Assembly: GCF_000321225.1 (NCBI RefSeq)
Contig: NW_004451502.1
Span: forward strand, 414,775 to 478,774
Length of the DNA stretch: 64,000 bases
From: Odobenus rosmarus divergens
Taxonomy: Eukaryota > Chordata > Mammalia > Carnivora > Odobenidae
Direction: 5' to 3'
Numbering within the stretch: position 1 is the stretch's first letter; every line of letters begins with the position of its first letter. The notes beneath the pieces were generated by a model, which worked only from the letters and a program-made list of their open reading frames with translations, ran no database searches and was not told the origin of the DNA. Below, piece after piece: positions 21,528 to 33,815 of the stretch. A program made the translations under genes and the position numbers.

Positions 21528-21718
21528 GGCGCCTAGTTGGCTCAGTCGTTAAGCGTCTGCCTTCGGCTCAGGTCATGATCCCAGGGTCCTGGGATTGAGC
21601 CCCGCATCGGGCTCCCTGCGGAAGCCTGCTTCTCCCTCTCTCTCTGCCCCTGCTTGTGTTCCCTCTCTCGATGTCTCTCTCTCTCTCTCTAATAAATAAA
21701 TAAAATATTAAAAAAAAA
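21528..21718 (+). mobile_element. SINEC, sense, young copy with perfect 17-bp TSD
   Basis: Head ggcgcctagttggctcagtc, cgttaagcgtctgccttcgg, ctgcggaagcctgcttctcc (about 6 bp shorter than its relatives here) and an A10 tail. The TSD agaaaataaatacctgg is identical at 21511-21527 and 21719-21735. Confidence 0.97.
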
Positions 21719-21735
21719 AGAAAATAAATACCTGG

Positions 21736-22397
21736 AAAAAGTATGTGGAATTTCATATAATTGTGATCTTCCCTTATGATAATTATGTATTTGTTTATGT
21801 ATCTGAATAGTCTTCCTTGCAAGAGAGCAAATAGATTTTTCTCATTATTTTTTTCAATATCTAAATCTAAATACAGAATCGAAACTTTGCAATAGTAAGT
21901 GATAACATTAGATGCAAAATACCCTGCTTTTCTCTGATGTATGATCTCAGCATTTAAAAGCGTCTATGCAGGAGATTATACCAATTTCATGAAGCCCATC
22001 TTCACTTCTTAAGGTTTCCTTCTATAATTCTTGCAAAAGTTGTCATTCAAATAACCTTCATTATAAGAATTTGCTATAAAATCCTATGATACTATGTATC
22101 TCTGGGCCAAGCAGTTGATGGAAGGCTCTAATCATTGGAGGGACACCTGCCCACCGCTATGTAATATTTGTAGAAGACACAGAACATCTGACCTGCTGTT
22201 AGAATGTTCTCTTGCAGTATGCAGGAGGATGAATGCAATGGAATTTTTTCTACTAGCTACAGGAATTTGTATTGTCACACATTTCTTATCCAATGGGAAA
22301 TAAACTATTGGAATATTTGCACACAGCCTGAACCAGAGTATTTGTGGACATTATGTGTGTGGACATTATGAGTGATGTGTTTTCCAAGGGTACTGAC
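21736..22397. other. Unassigned stretch
   Basis: No coding signal. A small tandem repeat, tgtggacattatg, occurs twice near 22343-22370. Confidence 0.45.
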
Positions 22398-22409
22398 CCT
22401 ACTTTTATT

Positions 22410-22549
22410 TTTTTCTCTTTAAATTTTTTATTGTTATGTTAATCACCATACATTACATCATTAGATTTTGATGTAGTGTTCCATGATTCATTGTTTGTGC
22501 ATAATACCCAGTGCTCCACGCAGAACGTGCCCTCTTTAATACCCATCAA
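22410..22549 (-). mobile_element. Very short 5'-truncated L1 3' end, antisense
   Basis: ttttattgttatgttaatca, ttttgatgtagtgttccatg, acccagtgctccacgcagaa and cgtgccctctttaataccca are the reversed L1 3' terminus. A perfect 12-bp TSD, cctacttttatt, at 22398-22409 and 22550-22561 defines a 140-bp insertion. Confidence 0.94.
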
Positions 22550-22561
22550 CCTACTTTTATT

Positions 22562-23291
22562 AAGAAACATCCAGTTTTATCTTTGATTTAAAAAATTCCT
22601 TGAGCATAAGTACAAAAACCGCTTTAAAATATTTGTTTGCTAATTCTAATATCTAGACTACCTCAAAGTTTCTATCATTTGTCTTTCCCCTAGAGAAAAC
22701 AAGTTTTCTTATTTGTTCATATGGCATGTAATTTTGAATTATACCATGGACATAGTAAACTATTTGTTGTAGAAAATTCTGAATTATTTGTTTCCCCAAA
22801 GAGTGCTATTATTTTTTTAAGCAGGCAGTTAATGGGGCTGAACTAAAACTGCAAAAGTTGGCATCCATGGTGGGTGGCAGCTTAAATGTTTTATTAATTC
22901 TTTTTGTCTCAGCTGACCTGCTTACAATCTGCACAGCATATGCATAGGTCAAGGTTCAGGGAAAACTTCCTATGTAGAGTCTGGGGTATTCCCCTTTAGT
23001 GGTATCCTTTCCAGGGTGTACTCTAAAATTTCAGTTGCTGTGGTTGTCTCAAAACTTAACTCCAGTTTTCCAAGCCAAGAAGACTAAAGATTTCTATGGG
23101 CCCTTTAGTTGGTCCTCTTGGTGCTCACTGGAATGCACCTTGAGACTAAAAGCTGCATAAGGAGTAAGTTCCCTCATTCTTTTTCTTTCTTTCAAATGCT
23201 AACTTCACTTCAGTTTCTATCCACATTTGTATACTCACCTGTGGCTTTGGATAGTTGTCTTTATATGTATATATACATATTTTTCCCCAGA
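22562..23291. other. Unassigned stretch
   Basis: AT-rich with no recognised element up to the old L1 that follows. Confidence 0.45.
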
Positions 23292-23570
23292 TTTTTAAGC
23301 ACTGAGATACAATTGATACATAACATTATATTAATTTTAGGGGTAAAGGTAATGATTTGATACATGTATACACCGCAAAGCCATGACTATAATCAGTTAA
23401 CATGTATCACCACACGGAGTTGCAATTTTTTCTTCCTCCTGATGAAAACTTACTCTCTCAGCAACTCCTAAACATGCAATATTTTCCCCCAGATTTTATA
23501 GTTGTTTTCTGTAGGGAGTTTGGTTCAACCGGATCTACTTTACCATATCTGGAAGTTTATATTAAGGATG
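23292..23570 (-). mobile_element. Old L1 3' end (L1M type), antisense
   Basis: gcactgagatacaattgata, cataacattatattaatttt, gatttgatacatgtatacac, cagttaacatgtatcaccac and a ctctcagcaactcctaaaca block follow the reversed 3' UTR of old mammalian L1s. No TSD detected. Confidence 0.7.
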
Positions 23571-24014
23571 TTGTTGTGCCCATTAATCAGATAGTAAGAA
23601 AAGAGTCTGAGCATATAAAGAATTGAATTAGATAGAAATGAAATGAACAAATTTTAACAGCCATGTATCTCAGTTGACATCTTTCCATGAGTTTCTCCAC
23701 AAGAACTCTGGGGAATTTTAAGTTTATTGGGATTAATATCATGGATATTAAACAAGCAATGGATTTGGGACATTGTTATAAAGTAAAACTAATGAGAAAA
23801 TTATTAGCCAAGATTGACACTAATAAGATGTATTCTTTCTTTTGCCTCCACAGGCATGTACACCAGGTTCGCTTAAATCCTTGAAAGTAAAGGGTACCAT
23901 CAGGTAATTATTATGAGATAAGAACAAAATCATTATCATATAAGCAGTGATTATAAGGATCTTGAGTCACTTGAATCTGAAATGGACATTTCCTTATTCG
24001 TTTGCCCTATAATT
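23571..24014. other. Unassigned stretch
   Basis: No named repeat or coding signal. Confidence 0.4.
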
Positions 24015-24031
24015 AAGATAAATTATCTTTT

Positions 24032-24447
24032 TTATTTAAATTAAATTAACATATAGTATATTTTTAGTTTCAGAGGTAGAGGTCAGCGATTCATCAGTCT
24101 CACATAACAACCAGTGCTCATTACATCAGGTGCCCTCCTTAATGCCCATCACCCAGTTACCCCACCCCCCCTTACCCACCCCCCCCTCCAGCAACCCTCA
24201 GTTTGTTTCCTATGATTAAGAGTCCCTTATGGTTTGTCTCCCTCTCTGATTTCATCTTGTTTTATTTTTCCCTCTCTTCCCCTATGATCCTCTGTCTTGT
24301 TTCTTAAATTTTGCATATGAGTGAGATCATATCATAATTGTCTTTCTCTGACTGATATATTTCGCTTAGCCTAATACCCTCTAGTTCCATCCACGTCATT
24401 GCAAATGGCAAGATTCCATCCTTTCTGATGGTTGAGTAATATTCCAT

Positions 24448-24487
<40 letters not shown>

Positions 24488-24630
24488 CCACACCTTCTTT
24501 ATCCATTCATCTGTTGATGGACATCTGGGCTCTTTCTATAGTTTGGCTATTGTGGACATTGCTGCTATAAACGTTGGGGTGCAGGTGCCCCATCGGATCA
24601 CTACATTTGTCTCTTTGGAGTAAATACCTA
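24032..24630 (-). mobile_element. 5'-truncated L1, antisense
   Basis: Reversed L1 3' region: taacatatagtatattttta, acaaccagtgctcattacat, tagttccatccacgtcattg, ccattcatctgttgatggac, ending near ttggagtaaatacct. TSD of 17 bp with one mismatch (aagataaattatctttt at 24015-24031; aggataaattatctttt at 24631-24647). A GT repeat has expanded inside it. Confidence 0.93.
24451..24484. repeat. (GT)n microsatellite inside L1
   Basis: About 17 GT units where L1 normally has a short 'gtgtatatata' stretch, so the repeat grew from a seed within the L1. Confidence 0.95.
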
Positions 24631-24805
24631 AGGATAAATTATCTTTTAACTTAATGTTATCAAATCTTATGAACTCACTCTTCAAAAAGAAAGCTAGAAT
24701 CTTTCAAAAATTAAAAGAAAAGCAGATATGCTTACCCTATAAATAAATGCCAATGTTAGTACCTTCCTTAACACAGTATTACTTAAAAAAAAATCACACA
24801 CACAA

Positions 24806-24976
24806 GGGCACCTGAGTAGCTTAGTCGGTTAAGTGTCTGCCTTTGGCTTAGGTCCTGATCTTAGGGGCCTGGGGTCAAGCCCTGCATCAGGCTCCCTGCT
24901 CAGCAGAGTCTGCTTCTCCCTCTCCCTCTGTGATCTCCCTTGTTCTCACTCAAATAAATTAAAATAAAATCTTTTT
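24806..24976 (+). mobile_element. SINEC, sense, diverged
   Basis: Head gggcacctgagtagcttagt, cggttaagtgtctgcctttg, ctgctcagcagagtctgctt, tail caaataaattaaaataaaat. Probable TSD aaaaatcacaca at 24789-24800 and 24977-24988, with an extra CA run between the left TSD and the head. Confidence 0.9.
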
Positions 24977-24988
24977 AAAAATCACACA

Positions 24989-25939
24989 AAAAACAAAATA
25001 AAAAACATCAGTTAAACTGGATATTAAGCTAAAAAGAATTTTTAAAACTATTACGATTTTTATTTGGCTTTTGGGACTATACAACAAGCTTGACCAAAAA
25101 CTGAGCCAGCATCTTTTTCTGCTGCTGTCTTCATCCTTAAGAATGTTCTAATTATTTATTTTTGAGTGAAAATATTTCCTACAAGGGAAATGCCTGCACA
25201 CTTAGACCACTGATGAGGACCAGGTTGTCCAGCCCTTGAATAAAGTCCCTCGGCTGCTTTCTGCCAGAAACTTCACCCAGCCATTGCCAAACAACAAAAT
25301 TACAAGACCATCAGCACATGAAGAAGTTGGCAATTCTGGACTTTTTAGAACACAGTAGAGAGGTTGTTGAACACTATTTCTTGGAACATGACTTCCTTTG
25401 GGACATCTATAAGGGCTTGCATTAAATCCTGCGTGTGGTAAGAACAACATTCCGGTCCCACTGAATATGTGCTTTTTCTCATTCCTGGATAAAAAGTCAA
25501 AATACATTTAAAGCACGTTAGTGATGTAAGAGCCCTATGAATTGGAGACCATGGTAACTAAGTCTGAACACAAGAACAGGTTTGACTGTTTTCAGTGTAT
25601 TCACTCACTGCAAGGTGTGCAGGTAGTCAAGAAGTATGTTGTAGAACAAGGAAATTATAAGCCAGGTTTGAGCACCATAAAGACCTTTGGACAAAAGAGA
25701 AAGAGAAATGAATGTTGTTCATTTGTTTATGGTAATAAATGAAGGCAAAACGATAAGAAATGACAGAAATCTAAGTGTATAAGAGAAATAAGAGAAATCT
25801 AAATGCCCAAGTATAGGATATATATGGTCAAGAAGAAAACACTGATGAATAACTATGCTAAGAGGGTTATTCCTTTTAAGAAAAAAAGCAGCAGTACAAA
25901 CTGGAGCCTTGAGATTAAGTTGAGTGAATGTCGTGTCTT
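24989..25939. other. Unassigned stretch
   Basis: No repeat family named. A reverse open frame of 101 codons (25507-25202) and a forward one of 66 codons (25542-25742) have no recognisable motif. Confidence 0.4.
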
Positions 25940-26300
25940 TGGTTCTGTGTCAGTCAGGAAAGGTTATGCTACAGTAACAAATGACCCCAATATGTCAGTG
26001 GCTGACAGTGAAGGTTTATTTCTAGCATATATTACATGTCCATATTGGGTTGGCGGCAACTCTGTTCCACATCACTTCACCACTGAACCCCGGCTGATGG
26101 AGCAGGTTCTATTTTGAACACTGCTAATTCTCATGACAGAGCAAAACGGTCGACCACATGCTGGCTCTTCAAGCTTCTGCCTAGAAATGACACACATTAT
26201 TTGTGTTTATATTTCATTGGCCAAAACCTGTCAGATGGTCATGCCTGAGCTCTATAGGTGTGGTATAAAGCTCACCATCACTGAGGAGCACCTCTAGGAG
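25940..26300. repeat. Unclassified ancient interspersed repeat
   Basis: ggttatgctacagtaacaaa, tcagtggctgacagtgaagg, tttatttctagcatatatta, ctggctcttcaagcttctgc and atttcattggccaaaacctg resemble a widespread old mammalian repeat, but I cannot place its family (LTR or DNA type). Confidence 0.5.
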
Positions 26301-27630
26301 AAACACTGAATATGGACGAACATAAAATGTACCACAGCTATCTATTAGCCTGTAATTTAAGAGCTTTATCTTTTTCTGAAATGTAGTGTGCCATTTTCAG
26401 AAAAAAACAAACTAAAAGTATCAATATTGAAGATTGTTGTGAAGATAAATATGATGTGTATTAAATGCTTGGACCAGGGACTGAGGCTCACAGATTATAG
26501 TACTGTTTTATTATCACTCTCTTCCATTTACCTATAATATGACCACATATCATCTGACAGAACTTTGTTACAAGAACTCACACAGAGGCAGCATAAGACT
26601 TGTGAGTCTGTATGGCTGGCAGACAGCACTGCTGTGAATTCAGGAACAAATCCAATGAAAATGCACATTTTTGACAATTAGACAGAAGCTAAAAGATTTT
26701 GCCTTAACATTTGTCCCCCAGAATGAAGCCTTTGGAGAGGAAGTCTATGTGTCTGATTGGTTCGTTTTATTTATTGAGAAATAATTCATTCCCTGATGGA
26801 AGAGTTATGAAAAATAATTGCAAAATTTAGGATGATAATTAAGGGAAGTTAGTGTGATCATTCCCGATGGGTTTGATCACTCTTGGCCTATGGAAAAAGG
26901 GTTCCCAAAAGAGCCCAAGTCAGTGGGAAGCAATCCAGTAGGGCCATGTTCCTATAATCCTCTCAAAGCTAAACTAGGGACCAGTTATTGCACAATCTCC
27001 AGGAAACATGGCCCAGAACATTCAGGAATTCACACTAAGGGGCCTGTGTTTGCCATCACTGTTTTCATCACTACATGGAAAGTTTTGCTAGATGACCCGG
27101 CAGCTTGTGGTAACTAGAGTAAGTATGTCTGGTTCATAATGACCCAAGACCCTGAAAATAAAACTACTTTTCACAGTAGAATTTTCTGACAAACTCTAAC
27201 TGAAAAATCCTACCTTTCGCTTTGTTAGGAGACTCTAGACATTCACCACAGCTTTCTGTCAGTCACATTTTCCTGACTTGGTAGAAGGGATTCTATGAAA
27301 TTTACCCTGGAATGGCCACAGATCGTTCATTAAAGAGGGATGAACCTCTTGTTGCAACTACTTTATAGCTATAAGAGAACAGAATACATTTGAACTGGTT
27401 GGGGAAAATAAGATACTACGGGTTTTTAATTATAAATGAGTTATATAACAATCCTTGACACATCAACTATTTGATGACTTGGTCATAACCTATTTTCTGT
27501 CACATATGGATTACTGACTGAGAAAACATTTCTCTGTCCCTTTATACGACAAGAATCACTACTACACTTGACCAGGTACAGAGCATGCTGAATCTTCTCA
27601 ACTTTGGATCCAAATTTCAAAGCTACTTAT

Positions 27631-27637
<7 letters not shown>
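26301..27637. other. Unassigned stretch
   Basis: No named repeat. A forward open frame of 87 codons (26854-27117) has no motif I know. Confidence 0.4.

Positions 27638-27665
<28 letters not shown>
27638..27665. repeat. (CA)n microsatellite
   Basis: About 14 CA units. Confidence 0.95.
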
Positions 27666-27799
27666 CACAAACAGAATGATCTTTCAGAAACACTAGGTCT
27701 AAAAAAAAGATAATCTTCCCTTTGGAATTCTCAATTATCCCCCCCTATTTGTATATGTGTATGAATATATGTGCAGTGCATATATATTTTTGTTTACTT

Positions 27800-27860
27800 T
27801 TATTTTTACTACCTATACGCTCCTTGAAGACAGGAACTGTCTTTAATTTTAAGGGTTCCA
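27800..27860 (+). repeat. Possible L2 3' end fragment, sense
   Basis: cgctccttgaagacaggaac followed by tgtctttaatttt resembles the L2 'agctccttgagggcagggac' block. Short and uncertain. Confidence 0.35.
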
Positions 27861-28254
27861 AGCTTGGCCCATGCATTTGTAAAGAAAGGCTTCTTGAACT
27901 ATTGCTCAAAACTAGAAAACCTATAGATTTTGGTTCTCTCTTTCCAGGGACAGATGAATATTTCTCACCACTCCCCATTTCTATCTCCACTTCCTAACCC
28001 ATATTTCTTAAAACAATATAATATTCTATAACAAAGTTAGAAATGTAAGACAGCTCAAGGTAACAGTTATATTTCCTCAAGATCAATTATGAGCTGATGC
28101 TACAAACAGTACCTTCATTTATTAATGTTCATAGCTAAGCTGTGTGTTCTGTTTTTTCCTCAACCACTGATAATATGAAGGACCCCAGGAAAGTCCTCTT
28201 ACTCTCAGTAAAAGGAAGCATGCACAGGGGGTGCAAGCATCATCCTAGTCAGTC
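27861..28254. other. Unassigned stretch
   Basis: Nothing recognised. Confidence 0.4.
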
Positions 28255-28450
28255 TGTGTGTACTGGTTTGTTCAAACCTTACAACAATCATGAAAGGTCC
28301 TAGTTTTTATTTTCATTATCTCAATATGGAAACAGAGGTCAATGTAAGTTAAGTGACTTGCTTAAGTACATAGAGCCAGGCTATGTCAGAACTCAATGGG
28401 AGGCAGTTGGGCATCAAATTTGTTCCCTTAATCACTACAATATGCACCCT
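28255..28450 (-). repeat. MIR, antisense
   Basis: aaccttacaacaatcatgaa, ttttcattatctcaatatgg, aaacagaggtcaatgtaagt, taagtgacttgcttaagtac, ccttaatcactacaatatgc: reversed MIR landmarks in order. Confidence 0.7.
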
Positions 28451-29439
28451 CATTGCACTTAGCATTTTCATTTGTAACGAAGATCCAGATCCAGCTCTAA
28501 AAAGTATATAATTTTAGAATACTCACTGTAAACAATGAACAATCTACTTCTTGATTCTTTTGCAAACAAGAGTGAATGACTACTACTACAAACCTGAACT
28601 CAAGAATAAGTATGATCGTCAGGATAAGTAAATCCACTAAGAAACAAAAAGCTTTTTATTAGAAACACAAGTCTTCAATACACGTAGCACAGTCATAAAA
28701 TGCAAACCTATTATATTGGGGAAAAAAGGTCATGTCTGATAAAATCTAGCACAAGATAGGATTATCAGGAATGTATGAAATAATCTAAAGTTCTAAGGAG
28801 CTATGTAATTTTAATATATGCTGATTAAATTACCTAATTAAAATGATTTACATTTTTATTCATAGAAAGAGTCAAATATAGGTAAGAGATCAAGTTTTAC
28901 TAAATGTGCCCGGTGCAGATTTGGGCAGAACAGAAAAATGAACTCATGAGCCAATGCTAGGAAACCTTTGGTTCTTAAAAACTCTTCCAATTCAGTAGAA
29001 ACAACTACTGTTGAAAGTCCTTGAAAAACGCTTTCAATAATTGTGCATTGCAATTTGCAGATTCAGCTGTGAGTGTGAACTATTAGCCTAATCACTATCG
29101 TGAATGCTGTTTTTGCAGTGTTTACCACAACTGTTCATCTTTCCTGTTTGACTACAACCACACTGGTTCACTTCTTCCCGTACGGTTACAAAAAACTTCA
29201 CCTTCTGACTCTGTTCTGTCTGAGTGACGTGTCCTCCCCAGAGCTGCCACATGGAATTTACAAAACTATGACCATCATCCCAAAATAAGAATGCATTCCT
29301 CAGGGGTCAAAGTTTAACAACTAAACTACACAGCAAAATGCAATCTTATCTTCTTCATCAGAGTCCACTCACTCATCTTTTTCATGAAAATTACTGTCAT
29401 AATTGCTTTTCGTGGCTACAAACTATAATAATGTTTAAG
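28451..29439. other. Unassigned stretch
   Basis: AT-rich; short open frames on both strands without recognisable motifs. Confidence 0.4.
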
Positions 29440-29593
29440 TAAAGGAGAGGGAACACAAGCAGGGGGAATGGGAGAGGGAGAAGCAGGCTCCTTGCTGAAT
29501 AAGGAGCCCAATGCGGGGCTCGATCCCAGGAGCCTGGGATCATGACTTGAGCCGAAGGCATACGCTTAACAACTGAGCCATCCAGGCGCACCT
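29440..29593 (-). mobile_element. SINEC, antisense, lacking its tail
   Basis: Begins within the body (gagagggaacacaagcaggg) and ends in the reversed head gagccatccaggcgcacc. The usual T-rich tail (gattttatttattt) is missing, so it is 3'-truncated and no TSD is evident. Confidence 0.88.
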
Positions 29594-29617
29594 CAATATT
29601 TATTTGAAAAAAGCTAG

Positions 29618-29835
29618 GGGTGCCTGGGTGGCTCAGATGGTTAGGCATCTGCCTTCAGCTCAGGTCATGATCCCAGGGTTCTGGGATCGAGCCCTGCATC
29701 GGGCTCCCTGCTACGCGGGAAGCCTGCTTCTCCTTCTCCCTCTGCCTCTCTCCCTACTCATGCTCTCTCTCTGTATCTCTGTGTCTCAAATGAATAAATA
29801 AAATCTTTAAAAAAAATAAAATAAAATAAAAAAAT
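29618..29835 (+). mobile_element. SINEC, sense, facing the previous copy
   Basis: Head gggtgcctgggtggctcaga, ttaggcatctgccttcagct, ctacgcgggaagcctgcttc, and a long AT tail made of aaaataaaataaaat units. TSD aaaaaagctag at 29607-29617 and 29836-29846. It forms a head-to-head inverted pair with the SINE 24 bp upstream. Confidence 0.93.
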
Positions 29836-30059
29836 AAAAAAGCTAGAAGATTTAAGAACAAAAAAAGCATTAACTACATTACATTTGGAAATCAGAGTAA
29901 TTATCCAAATTAAAATTAAGGTAGGAGCTTCCTGGGCTCAGACTCTTGTGTAACATCTCAAATAAGGAGCACCTAACAGGTTAACACCCTCCCTGAGATT
30001 GGTGAGAATCTCAATCCCTTGAGATCCCACTTTCTGGACTTCTCTGCATGTGTGGGCTT

Positions 30060-30450
30060 AGGACAGAGTCCAAAAGTCTCTTAGTTGGTCTATAAGACTC
30101 TTTACACTCAACTTCTGCTGCTTTCTCCTATGACCCCTATCATTCCAGTCAAACTGAACTACTTGCAATTCTCAGGATGCTTCTTCCAGATTCTTTACAC
30201 ATGGCATTTCCCCCAGTTTCCCTCTAGAATATATATACATTTTTCCCCCAAGAATAATCATTCCCATTTGTCACTCTGTCTCATTTTACACACCCTTCTG
30301 GTTTTTCAGGACTCATGTCTCATCCTCTATTGACTCTTCAAGGGTCACATTTTGGACACACAGGCACATACCCCAAACATATATTTGTCCCACATGTCAC
30401 TATAATGCCTTGTGCTTGTTGCTATTTTAGCACTTAACACAGAAATGAAT
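30060..30450 (+). repeat. L2 3' UTR, sense
   Basis: gaactacttgcaattctcag, ttctttacacatggcatttc, cccccagtttccctctagaa, ttgactcttcaagggtcaca, then cactataatgccttgtgctt follow the L2 sense order. Confidence 0.55.
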
Positions 30451-33414
30451 TCACAGTGTTCCCCCCAAACACACCTAAGAACACAGTACTAATCCTTAGT
30501 AGGAGTTCAATAGAGTTGCTAAAAAACTTAGATAAGCATATAATATGAAGCAGGTGAAGAAAATACCAAAAATAAAAAAAAGGAAGATGTTCTCTTGAAA
30601 CAATGAAGAAAAAAAAAAAAACCAGAAAACATCATGGTTAATACAAATCTATTGTGACTACGTGGGGCCCACCTAGACAATCAAGGATGCTCGCTTATCC
30701 TAAGGTCAGTGGATTAGCAGCCTCAATTCCAAAAGCAATCTTCCTGCCCTATGCCAGGTATTAGAACTGATTCACAAGTTCCAGGAATGAGGATGTAAAC
30801 ATCTTTGGGGACCATTATTCTGACAACAATCACTACTAGAACACTAATAAAAAAATCTCGTGAATGAGGTTAGCATCAACTACCTCCCACATTCTATGCC
30901 AGTTTTTTTTTTCTTAACCAGTTTCATTACAGTTTTATTGACTAAAGGGGATTTTCTCTATTCACCAATAGAACAGCTTAATGTGAATGGTGTGCTATTG
31001 GATTCTCACTTACTTTATAGCTTATGTTCATTTCTTATTTTGTGGCTTCTGTTCAATAATTAATGAAGGGGGAGTTCAGAAGCAATTAGAGATCAGGGGA
31101 AGGTATAACATAACCCCCAGGCAAAAGCTAGCAGATAACCTGCACCCAGTAACTCCCCAGTGTCTCCTTTGCCCTAAGTCCAAGATTGAAAGAAAAGAAT
31201 GTTTAAAGCAGCAAGGAGCCTATGGCAACCAAACTTAACCGCACATTTATGACCTCTGGGATTTCAGAAAATGAAGGGAAGAATGTTTTGCTTGACTTTT
31301 GTAAGTGGTGATCTTAAGCACAGAAAAATATAGCAAACTGAGCATATTCAGCTTAATACAGGCTATTAATTTTTAAATAGCACATATAAAAGAAAAGAGG
31401 TTTTTAATCTAGAGTACCATGAACAGTTAGCTGTTTCTAAGACTTATTTTCATTTGTGTTTGAGCAACTTCAATAGATATACGGTTGTAATTTTGGCACA
31501 AGCTTACTGTGGCTTCATCTGCATCCCTATCACCATCAGTGTGAGCTGAATCAGGGCATCTTCAGGCAGCCCCACCTCTTCTCAGGTAACCTTGAACTGA
31601 CCTCCATTTGCTCACCTCTAGATTACTGAAAGCTCTCCATTTCTTCCATAAAACACAAACACAGAGGCCCAAATGTACTGAAGGCACATAGCTATTAGCT
31701 GAATTTCTAGTGTGCCTTCTACCTACTTGACTCTTTTCAAATCAGTTCTCTCCTGGCTCACATCAGCTGATTTGTATTTGTGAGTAAACAATAAAACACA
31801 AAGGCAAAAAGGAAGACGGTTATGATTTCTATGAATACCAAGGAGACTGCGATGGAATGGTTCAATAAAGACAAGATGCTAAAAAAAAAACTGCTGCTAA
31901 ATTTTACCTGGGTGAAACAAATGTTAAGATTGGAGAAAAGATAACTAAAAAGATTTGGTGTTCCTAAGATTACACAGGTGGCAAAACTGTAGAACATGCA
32001 TTTTAATTGGAATTAATACAAAACCAACAATGCTAATTACCAAAGAATACGGCAAAAGCCGTATCTCTACACTAAAAGATTAGCAAATTTACATACATAT
32101 AAACACTTTAGGATAAGTAGCTTTTAACTATATGTACAATATATTATGATCTTTTCTTTAACAACTTCTGGATTAACAGGCTAACTCCTGGCTCCAATAC
32201 AAGGAACAATAGATATTATGGAGCTTCTCAGCACTCCAGAATGCTTCATTCATCCCCAGTAATCCTATCTCGTGTTAGACCATGTCAGACATGGTCTTTT
32301 CCTTCAATGTAACAGAAAACAGCAAATGCATGCATTTTAGGACTATGCTGGATGTGTAGATGACTTGTGTTCTAATCATGAGTAGGATACATGAATTGTA
32401 AATAGTATAATCTACCTGTCTTTCCTGAGGAAGATTTAGCAGTGACTTCATTTTCATCTGAACTTGAGCTCTGACTTCTTTGAACATAAAATAGGGTAAC
32501 CGTTTGCCTCTGAGGGTAAACATTGCAGAAAGAATTTAAGATCTTAGTGAACTCTAAGCAGCATTTGTAGCCAAATTTCTAAAAAGGAGGACAATTCTTT
32601 TTTCGTGTGTAGCCTTTGTTCTTTCTGTTACAATTGCTAGAAGTACAATCGCAATGAAACATACTTGGATAATTACGTTTTTCAGATTTATAGTTTGTCT
32701 TAGAGATCAATGTGGTCTGCAAAATATAAATTTCAAGCCATCTTCTTAAATGTCAGGCTGACAGTTTTCTCAAGCGAGTTGAATGATTAGTTACACTAGA
32801 TGCCAGATAGAAGTTTTTACTCTCCAGAAACCACCTCAGGAGCTGACTTTGTAGGACACAAGAACATCCTCTCCTGGGAATGTGCCACAAGCCTAAAGGT
32901 GAAGGCTGAAACTATTTTTCCTGAGGAACATGTCTGAGGGCCAAAACTCATTTTCTTATCCCCAAATCCTTTCCAAATTCTGAGACACAAAACAAAAATA
33001 AAACCACAGGAAAAAAATTTATTATGCTTGTCACATTCCCATTACTTTGTACAATATCTGCAGGGTTTTTTTTTTTTTCTTTTGCTGGTGTGGACAACAC
33101 ACTAAAAACTTTGAGGAGAAAATATCTGAAGACAGAAATTTCCTGAAAATTCTTTAAATGACAAGAAAATAGGAATTCTGTAGGTCAACTCCAGTATCCA
33201 AAAGTCCATGTGCTACTCCAACGAGCCCTTAAACTCCGCCAGGTTGTTCTGTGGGAAGAGGAAAGGGAGGCTGTGCAGGAAGGTTTCACTTGCTTTGGAG
33301 TGGAGGAAGAGGAGGGAATTTCCTCCAGAAGAACTTCATCCATTAAGCCAGGAGCATCAGCAGTGTGCCAGGCAGGGTGCTGGATGCTGAGGAATTACAG
33401 TAAGGTACGAGACC
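30451..33414. other. Long unassigned stretch
   Basis: About 3 kb, mostly AT-rich, with no recognised transposon or gene. It contains A-runs (near 30608), a T-run (33066-33079) and a perfect inverted repeat at 32277-32297. Short open frames show no motifs. Confidence 0.45.
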
Positions 33415-33815
33415 TAAAGCTGCCACAGCAAAGCGTCACCAGCTGAGGGACTGAAACAACAGAAATTTATTTTCTCACAGTTCTGGAGGCTGAAGTCCCA
33501 GATCAAGATGCTGACAGGGCTGGCTTCTTCCAAGGGTCATGCTGGAAGGATCTGTTCCGGGATTCTCTCCGTAGCTCACAGATGGTCCCCCTCTCGCTGC
33601 CTCTTCACGAATGTCCCTCTGTGTGGGCACCTGCTGTCTCTTTGTGTCCACATTTCTTCTTCTTATTAAGACACCAATCGGACTGCATTAGAGCTGCTAG
33701 CCTAGTTTTACTTTCATCACCTCCTTCTCCAATAGAGTTACCTCCTGAGGTACTAGGCTTGGGGCTCCAACATAGGAATCTGGGAGGTGTCGGGGCACAA
33801 TTCAGCCCATAGCAG
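33415..33815 (-). mobile_element. MLT1-type (ERVL-MaLR) solo LTR, antisense
   Basis: gactgaaacaacagaaattt, attttctcacagttctggag, gctgaagtcccagatcaaga, cttattaagacaccaatcgg and ggcacaattcagcccatagc are the reversed landmarks of old mammalian MaLR LTRs. It carries no internal viral coding sequence. Overlapping short open frames here are LTR-derived noise. Confidence 0.8.

Noticed and set aside
32277..32297. p53-type response element in the palindrome
   Set aside because: The half-sites do not fit the RRRCWWGYYY pattern on either arm.
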